Source: Pogona vitticeps
Lineage: Eukaryota; Chordata; Lepidosauria; Squamata; Agamidae
Length of the DNA stretch: 64,000 nt
Reading direction: 5' to 3'
NCBI RefSeq assembly: GCF_051106095.1
Contig: NC_135789.1
Span: 25,021,264 to 25,085,263, forward strand
Position 1 is the stretch's first letter. Every line of letters starts with the position of its first letter. Shown here piece after piece: positions 14,598 to 26,300 of the stretch. A model generated the notes under the pieces. The model searched no databases. It saw nothing but the letters and a program-made list of their open reading frames with translations, and was not told where the DNA came from. Position numbers and translations under genes: made by a program.

Positions 14598-14608
14598 TTT
14601 ATTTTATT
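14598..14608 (-). terminator. TBL2 poly(A) signal (two overlapping AATAAA)
   Basis: TTTATTTTATT on the plus strand gives two overlapping AATAAA hexamers on the minus strand, 80-90 bp past the TBL2 stop codon. Confidence 0.75.
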
Positions 14609-14687
14609 ACGTGTCACCCTGCATGATCGAATTCTGGCCCTGCATCGGCCCACTGCAGTCTCCTCCCTGCCGAGTGGGGAGGGGGCC

Positions 14688-17600
14688 TCAGTGGGCTTTT
14701 CCGTGAATGCTGTCCAGGGCGCTCTGGGCGCTGGCGATTTGCTGCTGCAATCTATGCTTGGTTGACTCGTTGGAGGCCTTCTTCAGGAGCGCCTTCATCT
14801 CTTCGATCACCGCCCGGTAGCCAACGGTGTTGTGAAAGACCCGGATGGCCCGGTCCCCGCAGGAGACGAGGAAGCGGCTGGTGGTGTCAAAGGCCAAGTC
14901 TGTGATGTGCTCCCCGTGGACCCCCTCAAAGCGCTCCTCCTCTTCGCCCTGCTGGGTGTTGTAAACAAAGATGCTGGTCCTGGAGGAGATGGCCAGGGAT
15001 CTGGCATCAGGAGCCAGGGCGATGCGGCAGGGCTCCATCACCGTGCACTTCCCCGTCAGCAAGAGGTAAGGGTCCTGCTGCTTTTTGTACTCCACGTCGG
15101 TGTCCCATAGCTTCCACGTGCCATCCTTGGAAACCGTGGCCATCCTGTGCGGAAGAGAAAGAGAAAGCCTTAGTACCTCCAACAGTCTCTCCTTTAATGT
15201 GGTCCAAACAATGAGGCAGGTAGAGAATCCTGCCTCCCTAAGGTGAGAAATGGCTGAAAGGAGATGCCACCTCGTTTCCATCAAATTGGGAGGGGGGGGA
15301 GAGGTAGGACTCTCAGGTCTGGGATCTCAAACTGATACACTGAGCTCAGACAGGCACACACTCTTTCCCCATGACACCACTGGTCTGGGGCTTCCCACTC
15401 TCTGAACATAACTTTTTTTTCATTCTGAAATATTGAAATATGTTTCCTTACTAGAGGATAATGCTGGGGGGGGTTTTCAAAGGCAGCAGGAAAAGGAGAA
15501 GAAACATGAGATGGACTGACCTACTTTGGGAACATCTGGAGACGACCAGACTGTCTGCAAGAGACAATAATGCTGGGAAAGGTGGAAGGCAGCAGGAAAA
15601 GAGGAAGGTTAAATACGGACCGACTCCCTGAAGGGAACCATGGTCTTGAGTCTACAAGAGCTGAGCAGGACTGTTGGGGACAGGATATTAGGGGGACTTA
15701 GGTCACTATAAGTCCAGGGTGACTCAATGTTACGTAACGACTGAAGTTACGCAGAATACGAGTTTCAAGCTTTAGGAGGCTGGTGTTTGAGGCTCCACTC
15801 CTTTGCCCTCCACCTCCCCTGCCACTGGGAAGCAGCCCCTGAGAACTTTAACCTGAAATTTAATCCAGCCTTTGGAATGAGAGTTTCCCCATCCTGAGTC
15901 CACCAGCTGTTTTCTGAAAAGCAGAAGGTGTTGCTGTGGCCTGGGAGCGTGGCCTTGAGAGGTCAGCCATCGTCCCTTCCCTGAACCTTTTTACTAACAC
16001 TATTGATCAATGTTTATAAGGCACCTGGATTTTTATATATGTGGTCTCTGGATATTAAAAAAAATAGACTCTATCCAACGGGCTCACAAATGAATAGAAT
16101 CAAAGTAAGGGAAAAAGAGGAACAGGGAGGGTAAGTAGCCAAGGGAGCTGCTGTTCCTTCAGCCCAGTCACCCGGAGAGGAGATTCACCCCAAAAGACCA
16201 GGAAAGGCCAAGGGCTCCCTGATCCACCCAAGCCCAACACAGGGAAGCCTGGTGGCCCCAAAAGGTGGCGCACAAGCACGGCAGGAGAAAAGGTCTGGCC
16301 ACCTGACAAATTTCTCACCGCCTGGAGTCATTGGAGAAAGAAAAGGAATAGACGCCAGCCGTGTGGCCTTTCAGCTCAAAGGCTCTGGTCACTTCCCGGA
16401 AGTCTCCGCTTTTGCTGAAACAGACCTCCCAGACCTTCACGTCTGGCGTGAAACCACACGAGGCGACAAACCTGGAGGGAAGGAAAAGAAGAAGAAGAGG
16501 AGGGCACAAGGGTGCCGTTTTCAAGCCACCCTCTTTCCCGAGGCCCTTCCGTGCTGATTTGGGGGACTCCCAGCAGGAAAACGGTCCTGTCTCTCCAGGA
16601 GGAGAGAGAAAGGAATCCATGATTGATTGACTGGTTTGATTTGTATCCCGCCCATCTGGTCTATGCGACCACTCTGAGCGGCTTGTGGAGAGGAGCTCAG
16701 AGCGCCACTTGCCCCTTACCTCCCGCAGGGTGACACAGCGGCAAACGTGTTATTCATCTGGTTAGTGTTGATGGTGCTCAGGACTTCCCCTTTCAGATCC
16801 CAGATCAGGATGGTAGTGTCGCTGGAAGCCGTCATGATGTACTTCCCTGGGGAGGAGAGAAAGGGGCAGAAAGAAGGGGCTTATCATGGCCATTGTAGTG
16901 TCTGATATTCAGAACAATGGACAGGGTTTGTGTTTTCTTTGGACTTTTTTGCAACAACAGGCACTTACCTGTATCAGCGACGCCGATGTTGATGACGGGG
17001 GCTTTGTGCTGTTTCGGGAAGTCTTCCGGAACGGCAACGTACGTAAAGCTGCCATCCTCCTTCTTGGTCATCTTAAAGAGCCGGAGGGTGTCACCGTTGG
17101 CTAACCAGACCACAAACGCCCTGAAGAGATGAAAGAGAAGGTTGGTCGTGATGGCTTGTGAAGCGGTACAAGATTTAACTTGCCCAGGACGGTTGTCGAA
17201 TACCCTTAATCGGGCTGAAGGTCAACAGAGCTCCGAGTTTACTCTTTGTCTGGAAAACTTCTATCAGTCCCCTACAAACTGTCATCTTGGGAAGCCCACA
17301 CTTTTAGTTATAACAGCTCCTGGAGCTGGAGTCCAAAAAGGGAAGAACTGATGGGGGAGGAGAAAAAGTATCCAGATTTCTCAAAGAAACGGATTAGATT
17401 TTTTTTTTACTCTGCTAGCTACCTTCTTGCATTCTGGGAGTCGTGGTCCGAAAGGGACACTTTAAGGTCTATCACTAAAATTTATCTGGCGCCTCAAGAG
17501 GATGAACTATGCAAGAGGAAGGCTTAAATCTTATCGGCTCTGCTTTTTCCCTTTCGTAGCTACTCCCCGACAGTTCGACAACAAGGAAACACAGCAGTGA

Positions 17601-20145
17601 AGAAAATAGAAGGCATCAATGGCAAGATATCCCTGTCTGTAATGCAGAATATCAGGGTGGTCCTTTCAAAATCTGTTATGGTGGAATTCAGTCACGCTGC
17701 TGTATGTCTTCTTGACCTGAGAGGCTGGCGATTCCTGCGCCTTCCTCGCCTGCCCACGGGGATGAAAAAACAGGGGGAAGCAAGAGGATCGCTCGACAGG
17801 CGCCTGTCCCACCTGGAATCTGGATAGAAGCGGACCAGGGTGGCATGGTCCAGCTCCACGTTGGCCCGCATGCAGCGGTGCTCCCGCTCCAAGAAGTCTT
17901 TGGTGCTCCAGATGCGCACCGTCCGGTCATCAGAGCAGGACGCCAGGTACTTCCCATTGCTGCTGAAGTCGAGACAGGTGATGCTCCCGCTGTGGCCCTA
18001 CAGAACGACAGTGGGATCAACTACTGGCCTCTCTACGAGAAACCAGGAGTGATGTTTTAGGATTCGGCCAGAGAGCAGGAGACAACAGGAAACCCGACTT
18101 TCCAAAACCTTGGAAGACACTGACTGTGCTAGCAGGTGAGTTTTGAAAAGACAAGCTATAAAAAACTCAACAGATGCATCAACGTAATGCTACTTTTCTC
18201 TCTTCCTTCAAACCTTAATTCTCATTCCACTTCCCTGCCTTCTTCCTCCACACCAGTAGAGTTAATATGGCTGCTGATTTCCTTCACTTTCCCCCTTTCT
18301 TCACTATCAGCAGGGTGACATTGTTACCCCCAATGTTACACACATGGGTTCTTAAGGATATCATGACCAACAGGCATGGTTAGAAAACCACAGTGAAAGC
18401 AAAGAGTGCTGCTTCTATATAATGCACTCTCTGGGTGGTTAACAGCTTAATTATGCAACCTTCCCTCAGAAGGCAGGTACTCAATTTACTGAACTTGGAA
18501 GGCTGAACTTTGAGCCAGCTACCTGGGATTGAATTTGGGTCGTGAGCAGAGTTTTGGCTGCAGAACTGCAGCTTAACCCTTCTGCCACAAGTACTCCCAA
18601 TAGCAGAGACAGACAAAACCAAGCCGATGAGATATCCTTGATATTTGTGTAGCTTCCCCAGGTTTCAGAGCCGAAAGCAGGACAGCAGGTAGGAGCAGAA
18701 AGGTATTTGGACCCTTTCGTGGTCCTTCTAGTCCCTTCCATAGAAAACAAGCCAGGCCTTAGGACCACAGAAATCAAAGCAGGTGTAGAAGGAGGCAGGG
18801 CAACATGAGCAACACAACCTGCAGCCAAAAATTCCACAGGACGCAACCAACAGTGTTTGTAAGAGCTTTGCTGGACTCACCTTGAGGGCTGAAGCCAGAA
18901 GCGGGTGCGAAAAGGTGTGTTGCTGAGGCTTCTCCTTTCGGACTCGCTGCTGCTGCTTTTGCTTCTTCAGGAGGGAGGTTTTGCTGGCCGCTTCACCGTT
19001 TACACTCTCGTCTACAGAAAACCATGAAAATAAACTGCCTTCATGTACACAGAAGGCTGCAGATTACTAGCAGAACATTATGCTTCGAAAGCAAAAGAGG
19101 AAGGGCTGCTGGTAAAACGGCTGCCCTGCCTCAAACATTGTGAAGCCCTTGTAGGCCATGAGCGAAACCAGTGCTGAGGAATACTCTGAGGAAGCTGCCT
19201 CCCTGTGGGCCAGGACAAAATGACTGGCCCAAGGCCACTGGCTGAAGGATCAAAGAAATGACAGGGGAAATTTGAGCCGGTCTGTTTCTTGGTCCAACTG
19301 AGCTGCTGCTGCTGACCTATAAAGCCCTCATATAGTTTGGCTCCTGCCTATTCAAACAGCCTCGTCTTTCCCATAGACACTTATCTGGATTTTAAGGTCT
19401 CTGGGGAAAAGCCCTTTCCCAAGTTCCACCACTCTCCTAGTTATCCTAGTTTTTTTCCTTAAGGATGCTTATAGGCTGCCTAACCTTCTGGTCCTCCCCT
19501 GTCATTCTTCTACAATCAGGGGAAAAAACTTCTACATGCCTTTGCCTCGAACTAGCCAACACTCTGGGTCTCTTAATGGTAGGTATTGTATCCGCCGTCC
19601 CAAGAACACTAGTTTTAAAGCAGTCCAATATATGGATTTTTCATTTTTTAAAGAAATAACAGCAACAACATGCTTAAAAAACCAAAGCTATCCAAAACTT
19701 CAGTTACTGCGACTTTTTATCTATAAATCTGCTAGTCATTTATATTTGACAATATCCCTTATCCAAGCACGAGCAAAATTCCGCTTATGAGTCCATTTTA
19801 CAGATGGAAGCAACTGAGTCTACCAGGAAGCCCCGCCCACAAAGCTTGTGGGCGTGGCTCCGCTGCCGGCCCGCCCACAGGCCTGCGTCCGGCGGGTCTT
19901 GGAATAAACCCCGCCCGCACAGGCGTGTGGGCGTGGCTTGGAAAGGAAGCCCCGCCCCCCGCGAGCCAAACTCCCCCTCCTTTACCTTCGAGGGGAGGGC
20001 TTGGCCCCGCCTCCCGGGTGCCGGACCCCACGTCCCGGTCTTTCCGCCGCAGGAGGAGGAGGACCAGGCCGAGGACCAGGCCGCCGAGGACCAGCGAGAG
20101 CCCCACCAGCGAAGCCCCTCCGGCGCCGGGCGCTTCCTCCTCCAT
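14688..20145 (-). CDS. TBL2: TBL2 (transducin beta-like 2), ER-membrane WD40 protein
   Basis: TBL2 is an ER-anchored WD40 protein linked to PERK signalling. Seven coding exons on the minus strand: 19986-20145 ([10 protein letters not shown], then a membrane helix at about residues 12-32 followed by RRKDRD), 18881-19011 ([17 protein letters not shown]), 17813-17997 (first WD unit, [19 protein letters not shown]), 16969-17120 ([19 protein letters not shown]), 16720-16846 ([16 protein letters not shown]), 16319-16471 ([18 protein letters not shown]) and 14688-15144 ([19 protein letters not shown] through [12 protein letters not shown] to TGA). The exon lengths sum to 1365 nt, 454 residues, against 447 in human. 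Phases 1, 0, 2, 1, 2, 2 are consistent. The TM segment is less conserved than the WD core but at the right position. The start lies 247 bp from the divergent BUD23 start. Confidence 0.97.
15480..15765 (+). mobile_element. RTE (Bov-B-related) LINE 3' fragment
   Basis: The sequence follows the C-terminal reverse-transcriptase/3' region of RTE LINEs: ACTTTGGGAACATCTGGAGA, then ATAATGCTGGGAAAGGTGGA, then a 3' part with CTATAAGTCCAGGGTGACTC near the end. It is diverged and 5'-truncated, in a TBL2 intron (between exons 6 and 7). It matches the subfamily of the copy at 61795-62113 better than the copies at 42370 and 56590. Confidence 0.65.
18476..18585 (-). mobile_element. tRNA-derived SINE fragment (squamate type)
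   Basis: On the minus strand it reads GTTAAGCTGCAGTTCTGCAG, then a diverged B box (AAATTCAATCCCAGGTAGCT), then GGCTCAAAGTTCAGCCTTCC and a segment ending AGTAAATTGAG. This order (head, B box, tagccggctcaaggtt-like body) is typical of squamate SINEs sharing the Bov-B tail; the tail itself is missing. Confidence 0.55.
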
Positions 20146-20392
20146 CGTCGTCGCCTCAGCCACCTCAGCGCGCGGGGAAGGGGGCCGGCGGGGGCGGGGC
20201 CCGGACTCCGCGCAGGCGCACACGGCGCCGCCCCACGCGAGCCAATCGCCGGCGACGCCCGCAGCGCCGGCACGTCCTCGCCCCTCCCCCGCTGGGCCCT
20301 GTCGGGCGTCCAATCAGGTGGCCGAACCTCCTTTTTTAGGGCGACGCGTGGCTTCTTCGACGCGCGGCTGTGACGTCAGAGACACGGACAAG
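20146..20392. promoter_or_regulatory. TBL2/BUD23 bidirectional CpG promoter
   Basis: Only 247 bp separate the divergent start codons. The interval is GC-rich and CpG-rich with no TATA box. It contains CCAAT boxes near 20241-20245 and 20310-20314 and a perfect palindromic CRE (TGACGTCA, 20371-20378) 14 bp before the BUD23 ATG. CpG-rich sequence continues on both sides into the first exons. Confidence 0.8.
20371..20378. promoter_or_regulatory. Palindromic CRE at the BUD23 start
   Basis: TGACGTCA ends 14 bp before the BUD23 ATG and 226 bp from the TBL2 ATG. CREB/ATF sites at this distance are common in bidirectional CpG promoters. Being so close to the ATG it may lie at or just downstream of the BUD23 transcription start. 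Confidence 0.6.
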
Positions 20393-23300
20393 ATGGCGGC
20401 CTCCGGGAAGAGGCCGGAACATCGTGGACCTCCTGAACTGGTGAGAGGAGGGGGGGGATTTCTGGGGGCCTCCGGACGAGGAAGAGGGAGCGGGACCAAA
20501 TAGTCGAGTGTAGGAGTTCCCAAAGTTACTTTTTTGGACTACAACTCGCAGCATTCCTTGGCCCACGTGGCGATTCCGGCTGGAGGATGCTGGGATGTGT
20601 AATTCAAAAAGTAACTTTCCAGTCTTCAGGTTTTTTTCAGCTCTGTTTTTCCCAAGTGGTTGCGCTTTGTTTCATTTTCTTCTCCTCAGCGAGGTCAGAC
20701 AACAACTTCCATCATTCCTTACTGTTGTCTAACCAAGACTGATGGGATATGCAGTCCAGAACCCCCTGATGGATATTACAAGTGCAGCTCCAGCAGCTCC
20801 TGTAGAAAACTCTTTTTGAGATACAGTGGGGTCTTGACTTAAGAACGGCTTGAGTTAAGAACATTTTGACTTAAGAACCACTCTCATAGGAAAATATTGA
20901 CTTGACTTACATACTTAGATTTGAGTTAAGAACTGAAAAAAAACCACGTGGGAGGCAGGGAAAGTGCAAAATTTGAACTTTCAGTTAACTGTTGGCCAGT
21001 GAAAAGGGTGCCTGTCTGCTTCCTCACTCCTCCCAGCATTTAGAGAGTGGATTGGGAGACAGTCTTCGGACTGCCTGGTCCTGTACTGCCTGGACTGTAT
21101 TTTCCTTGCCTTTCCTGAACCTTTCTTGACCTAAGAAAAAAAGAAACAAAATATCCCCCTCTAGTGGTCGAAGGCAGAATAGCAGCTTCCCATTAGTTTC
21201 TATGGACGGAAAAGAGCAGATACGGATCAAATGGTTTTCAATGCATTCCTATGGGAAATGCAAATTTGACCTGAGAACTTTTTGACTTGAGAACTGCCTT
21301 CCAATACGGATTAAGTTCTCAAGTCAAGACCCCACTGTACTAGCCTATCATCCACCTGCCATGGCTTTACTGGCTGGGGGATTCTGGGAGTTGTGGTCCA
21401 AAAGCATAGCCTTCCTTTCTTGTGCTTTCCCCTGTTCACAGACTCTGAGTCCCTCGTTCTGAGGGGAAGGTCAGAAAGTGGGCATGTTGACCTACAGGAG
21501 CAAAAACCTTCAGGAGAGGAAGATAGTTGTAAGGATTAAATTTGCAAAACATGCAAGGTTTGGAGTTATGCAGAACTCTACGTTAAGTACTGTCACTGCT
21601 TTTTTTGTCCTTCATGTGGATCACTGAGAAAGCTTTGACTGTCTGCTCTTGAAATCAGGATGCTTTCTGGCTGTCTCTCTCAGCCTAGTGTCCTTCAGAT
21701 GTGCTCACCACACTCCCCTAGCACCCAAGGGGCACAAGGTTGGGTCATAACTTAGCTCTGAGTGGAACCGAAGGGGGGCTGCATTGGGGGACAGCTGTCA
21801 TGCTAACGTTTTTGCAACATCTGTTTCTGTTTCTCTCCTCAGTTCTACGATGAGGTCGAAGCACAGAAATACACACACAAGTAAGCAATGCATTGTGGCA
21901 TAGGAACAGCCTTTTTCCACATTTTGTTTACTGGCTTTAAACATTTAATATTGTATTTTAAATTGATTGGTTTGTTCTTTGTGTATACAAGACAATACAC
22001 ACAAAATGGCTAATAGAGATGATAGGTATAGGAAATTTGGGGCTCTGTTAGCAGGCACTGCTGCATAGCTTGGGTTGGGAACAGGGGCTGGAACAGAGTC
22101 TGACGCTGAATAGAACCTTGCAGAATAACATGCCAGAAGTGTCACAGGAGAAAGGTCTGCTAGAGGGGCCTTTTGAAGGAGGCTTAACTACAAAAGGAGA
22201 CTGGCATGCTTTCTTTAAGAGAAATGTGTTGTGGGTGTTGGAAAGGCAGTTACTTAACTGTGCGTTTTTCAGTTGCAAGAAGCATGGGGGTGTTGTGGTG
22301 ACCTCCCCAGCTTATCCTTCGAGCCTTAAACTTCCATAATTTTTTGTCTACTGTGCCAAAGCATCACCGTTGTAATCTCTTCATGTCCATCTACAGTAAT
22401 GGGTCCCTCAAATGCACAGTTGCTTCTGCCTTGCCCATTTTAATGTGGAACGCATTTTCTTGATGTTAGAGGTTTGGAACAGAGTGGAGGATGGCAAAGA
22501 GGCTTAGGTTGATTAAAGGCAAAACGAATCATGGAGGGCTGGGTTGTTCACTGCCCCTTTCTGGATGCTTCCACTCTCCAGCTCTCGGATGATCGAGATC
22601 CAGTCGCAGATGTCTGAACGGGCAGTGGAGCTGCTGGGCCTCCCAGAGGACCGTCCATGTTTCCTGCTTGATGTGGGGTAAGATTGTCATTTCCAGAATG
22701 AGAATGGCAGGGTTTTTGAGAGCTGTAGTTCCAGAAAAGGACCATTTCTAGACTTTGCAGGATTGTAATTGCAACAACTGTATTGCTTCCTTGTGCTAAT
22801 TAACAGTAAATACCAGTATGACTTTTTCCTGCTGAGATTGTCCTGTTCCGTAGAAATTAACAATGTTATGTGTCTTTGTGCCTGGCTGTTTGGAACAGAA
22901 GAAAGCCCATGGGCTCTTCATATGATTTTGACCTGTGCTGCTCTTGCTTGCAGCTGCGGTTCTGGTTTGAGTGGGGATTACCTCTCTGAGGAGGGCCACT
23001 TCTGGGTTGGGATGGACATCAGCCCAGCAATGCTGGGTGAGTAGAACCCATGACCCCGTCTCTCTTGTGGGACCAGTATTTGCCCGAGGCTGGTGCTTTG
23101 AGTGAGTAGAAACGGCAACCCTCTTGGGTTTTTTCCCCTGAGCAGATGTGGCCATGGAGAGAGAAGTGGAAGGAGACCTGATGCTGGCAGATGTGGGGCA
23201 GGGCATCCCCTTTCGGCCTGGGACGTTTGACGGCTGTATCAGGTAGGAGGAAGCCTGCAGTGTCACGCTGGTGGATGGCTCTGGATGTCCGTGGAGGCCA

Positions 23301-26300
23301 TTGCTCTCATCATCCCTCATCAATATGCTTGCTAGGGCTGATAGGAGTTGGAGTCTGACCACAGCTGGAGGCCTGCACGTTCTCCAGTTAGTTACTGGCA
23401 GTTGCAAAGTGTTGCTCGTATTAGGGGATTGCTGTAAAGGGTAAGAGAAAGCAGCTGTGGGCACTGTGGAGCCCAGGTGTGGCCTGCAGCAGAAATAAAA
23501 GTGAATGGTTGGTCCTGAAAGCCTCCCAGAATGGTCGTATACCTTCCAATAATGCCATGGCACAGTGCTGTATTAACACTTCCAACTACCCCACTTTTTG
23601 GTATCCTCTTTCCCTAGCCTATTCTGCATTTTGCCGCTTTGGGTGGGAGGTACTGCCCACAGAGGCTTCCAGGGGGCTGTAAATAAAATAAATTCCCTGG
23701 AGCTGACAGAATTACCTACCCTATCCTTAAACGAAAATCCCAGGAGCTTCACCTCTGACCGGTTGCTCTAGTTCTGTTTTCCTTTGTAGCATTTCTGCAG
23801 TGCAGTGGCTGTGTAATGCCGATAAGAAGACCCACAGTCCTCCCAAGCGACTGTATCGGTTCTTCTCAATGCTGTATACTGCTTTGGTAAGTCCAGCCCT
23901 TCCTGTTGCTTCCCCCTTTCTTGTGAAGCAGTGCTGAGCGGGAGGGAAACGTACAGGCTGCAGGTGATGTTCTTTCCCCGCCTTCTGTATAAGGAATCAG
24001 ACAAAGAAGCTGAAAAAAGCTAGTGTGAGGACCTAATCTAAGGAGAGATGGGTAGGGCTTCAGCTGTCCCTCTGGATCGTTCCTGGCGGATGGGGATGTG
24101 AAGCAAAATGGGAACTGCAATCACGGCCTGACCAGGGACTGGGGAGAAAGTGGCGTATCTTAGCAAGCATTGCCTGCTGGCCTGAACTTGTGACATGCCC
24201 CAGACTCTAGTTCTCCATGTCCGTGTCTGTGTATGCATGTGTTTTGGGGAAATACCACTTCATGGAAGTGTCTCTTGGATTACAATTGAGATTTGCTGCC
24301 TAAGTTTTTTTGTGGCGCTCCTGATTTCCTGGTCTTCCTTTCCTCCTCTAGGCTCGAGGAGCCCGGGCTGTCCTGCAGCTGTACCCGGAAAACTCTCAGC
24401 AGGTGTGTGTCTGCATTGTTGTCAGGAGCAGGGAGGCTGGCTCAGCAGCACCCAGCTCTACCCGTGGAAGGCAGGCCGGCAGGCCACTGAAGCTGGTGCT
24501 TCTGTTCTTCCCTGGTTTCTTCTAGAACCAAGATAGGGGGGAAATGCTGGTAAAATCCTCAGTGCTTGTCGATTTAGGCTGTTTCAACAGGACGAGACAA
24601 CTTCAAAATAGGTTCTGAAGCTCCCTGAGATTTTCTAGCCTTTGGCTAAAGCAGAATATAGAGATTTCTGTGCTGAGGGGGCGGGGACTGGAGAGACAAG
24701 TAGGAAAGGAAGCAGAGGTATTTGGACTTGGGTTCATTGTTCAACGTCTTGTTTATGAAAGTGATGTGGCTCTTTCCTGGGGATCAGCTTTGTGTGGGGT
24801 GGGCTGTGTTGGTGGGTGAAAGAATCCTCAGAGAAGTTGCTCGGGAGGCCAGGCATGAAGGGCACCAAAAGCAAACGCTTTCACCAGCGAGAGCTTGAAA
24901 AGGGTGGGATCTTAAGAAGAGGGCTGCCTGTTGGCTGGGGCTCCTCTAACTTTCTTTCCCTCCTGGCAGCTGGAACTCATCACCACCCAAGCCATGAAGG
25001 CAGGCTTCACCGGTGGAATGGTGGTGGACTATCCCAACAGTGCCAAAGCAAAGAAGTGAGTTAACCTAAGGTTTTTTTTTTTTGCAGGGGGAGAGAAAGG
25101 GGCCCAGTTGAGAAAGTGTTGTGGGATGGATAGGATCAAGACCCATGGCTGTGGAAGTCAGATTGACTCTTCTAGAACCACATACTTGGAGGAATGAGAA
25201 ACCTTCCCCTCGCCACCAGAGGGGCATGCTTGAATTCTGTGCTTGGTCTCGTCACAGTTTAAAGGCAAGAGACATTCAAAGCCGTGTGTTCTAATTTTCC
25301 AATGCAACTGGGCCCGTCACTGGATCCCTTTCATGAGTAATTCATTAAGAGGGGCACTGAGCGGCAGGGGATCTCTCAATTCCCATTCAAAGAGCTCGTA
25401 ACAGGTAGTTGCGTTGAAAGGTTCCCCACTGTCCAGCTTCTATGCCTGAAATGCTGATGGTGTCTCTCTTTCTCTTTTGCAGGTTCTTTCTCTGTCTTTT
25501 TGTGGGTCCAAGTGACGTGCTACCAAAGGTAACATATTAGGAGGTTTACCTAATGTGAAGACAACCTGTCCCCCCTCGAAAGCTCACTGAATCCTGTGGA
25601 GTTTTGCTTTGTTTGCTTACAGGGCCTGGGTGCAGAGTGCAGCAGAGAAGAGTCCACACAAGCCAAGTTCACCAATGCAAGGTACGTGGAGCAGAGGTGG
25701 GAGTCAGGGATCCATGGCCAAAGAGTAGTTCCTTTTGAAGATACCAGGTTGCAAAGCTAAGAGGAAAGGAAGACTGAAGAGTGAGCGTGCCTTTTGCTGA
25801 ATCTCACAAAACCCACTTAAAGAAAAAAAAGCATATGTATTACATAGGTGGTTTTTTTTTATGCCACTCTCACAGAGTGAAATTTTTTTAAAGTAAAATT
25901 GTTAACATTTGGAAACTTAAGAGTTGAGGTCTTTCTGTTGTTGTAATAAAGTTTAGAAGTGTGACGAAATGAACTAGTGGCTTCAATTGGGCCTGGGAGA
26001 GCAGAGCATCTCCGTTTCACCTCTTGATTTCAACTCACGGACTACTTTGGCCTTGGCTGCCCAGGGGCCAGCAGGAGCCAAATCCAGAGTCCCCTTTTTG
26101 CTGAAGTGTCACTGTCTTTTCCCCTGTTCACGGTGCAAGGGCAACTCTTCCCCTTTCACGGGTTGTGGGAAAGACAAACAACAAACAGCGGAGGTTGATC
26201 ATCACAGCAACCAAGAGCTCTTGGCTGCTGTGTTTTCCGGCCTCCGACACCTTCCAGTTTAGTAGAAAATCCACTCTGTGAGATTCCTTTAAACAGCCTG

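Noticed and set aside
19787-20503. Several 130-240-codon plus-strand frames at the TBL2/BUD23 promoter
   Set aside because: They are arginine/proline-rich translations of the CpG island antisense to TBL2 exon 1, which is itself clearly coding.
22796-23563. 255-codon minus-strand open frame
   Set aside because: It lies antisense across BUD23 coding exons 4 and 5 and their introns; no recognisable domain and no sensible splice context.
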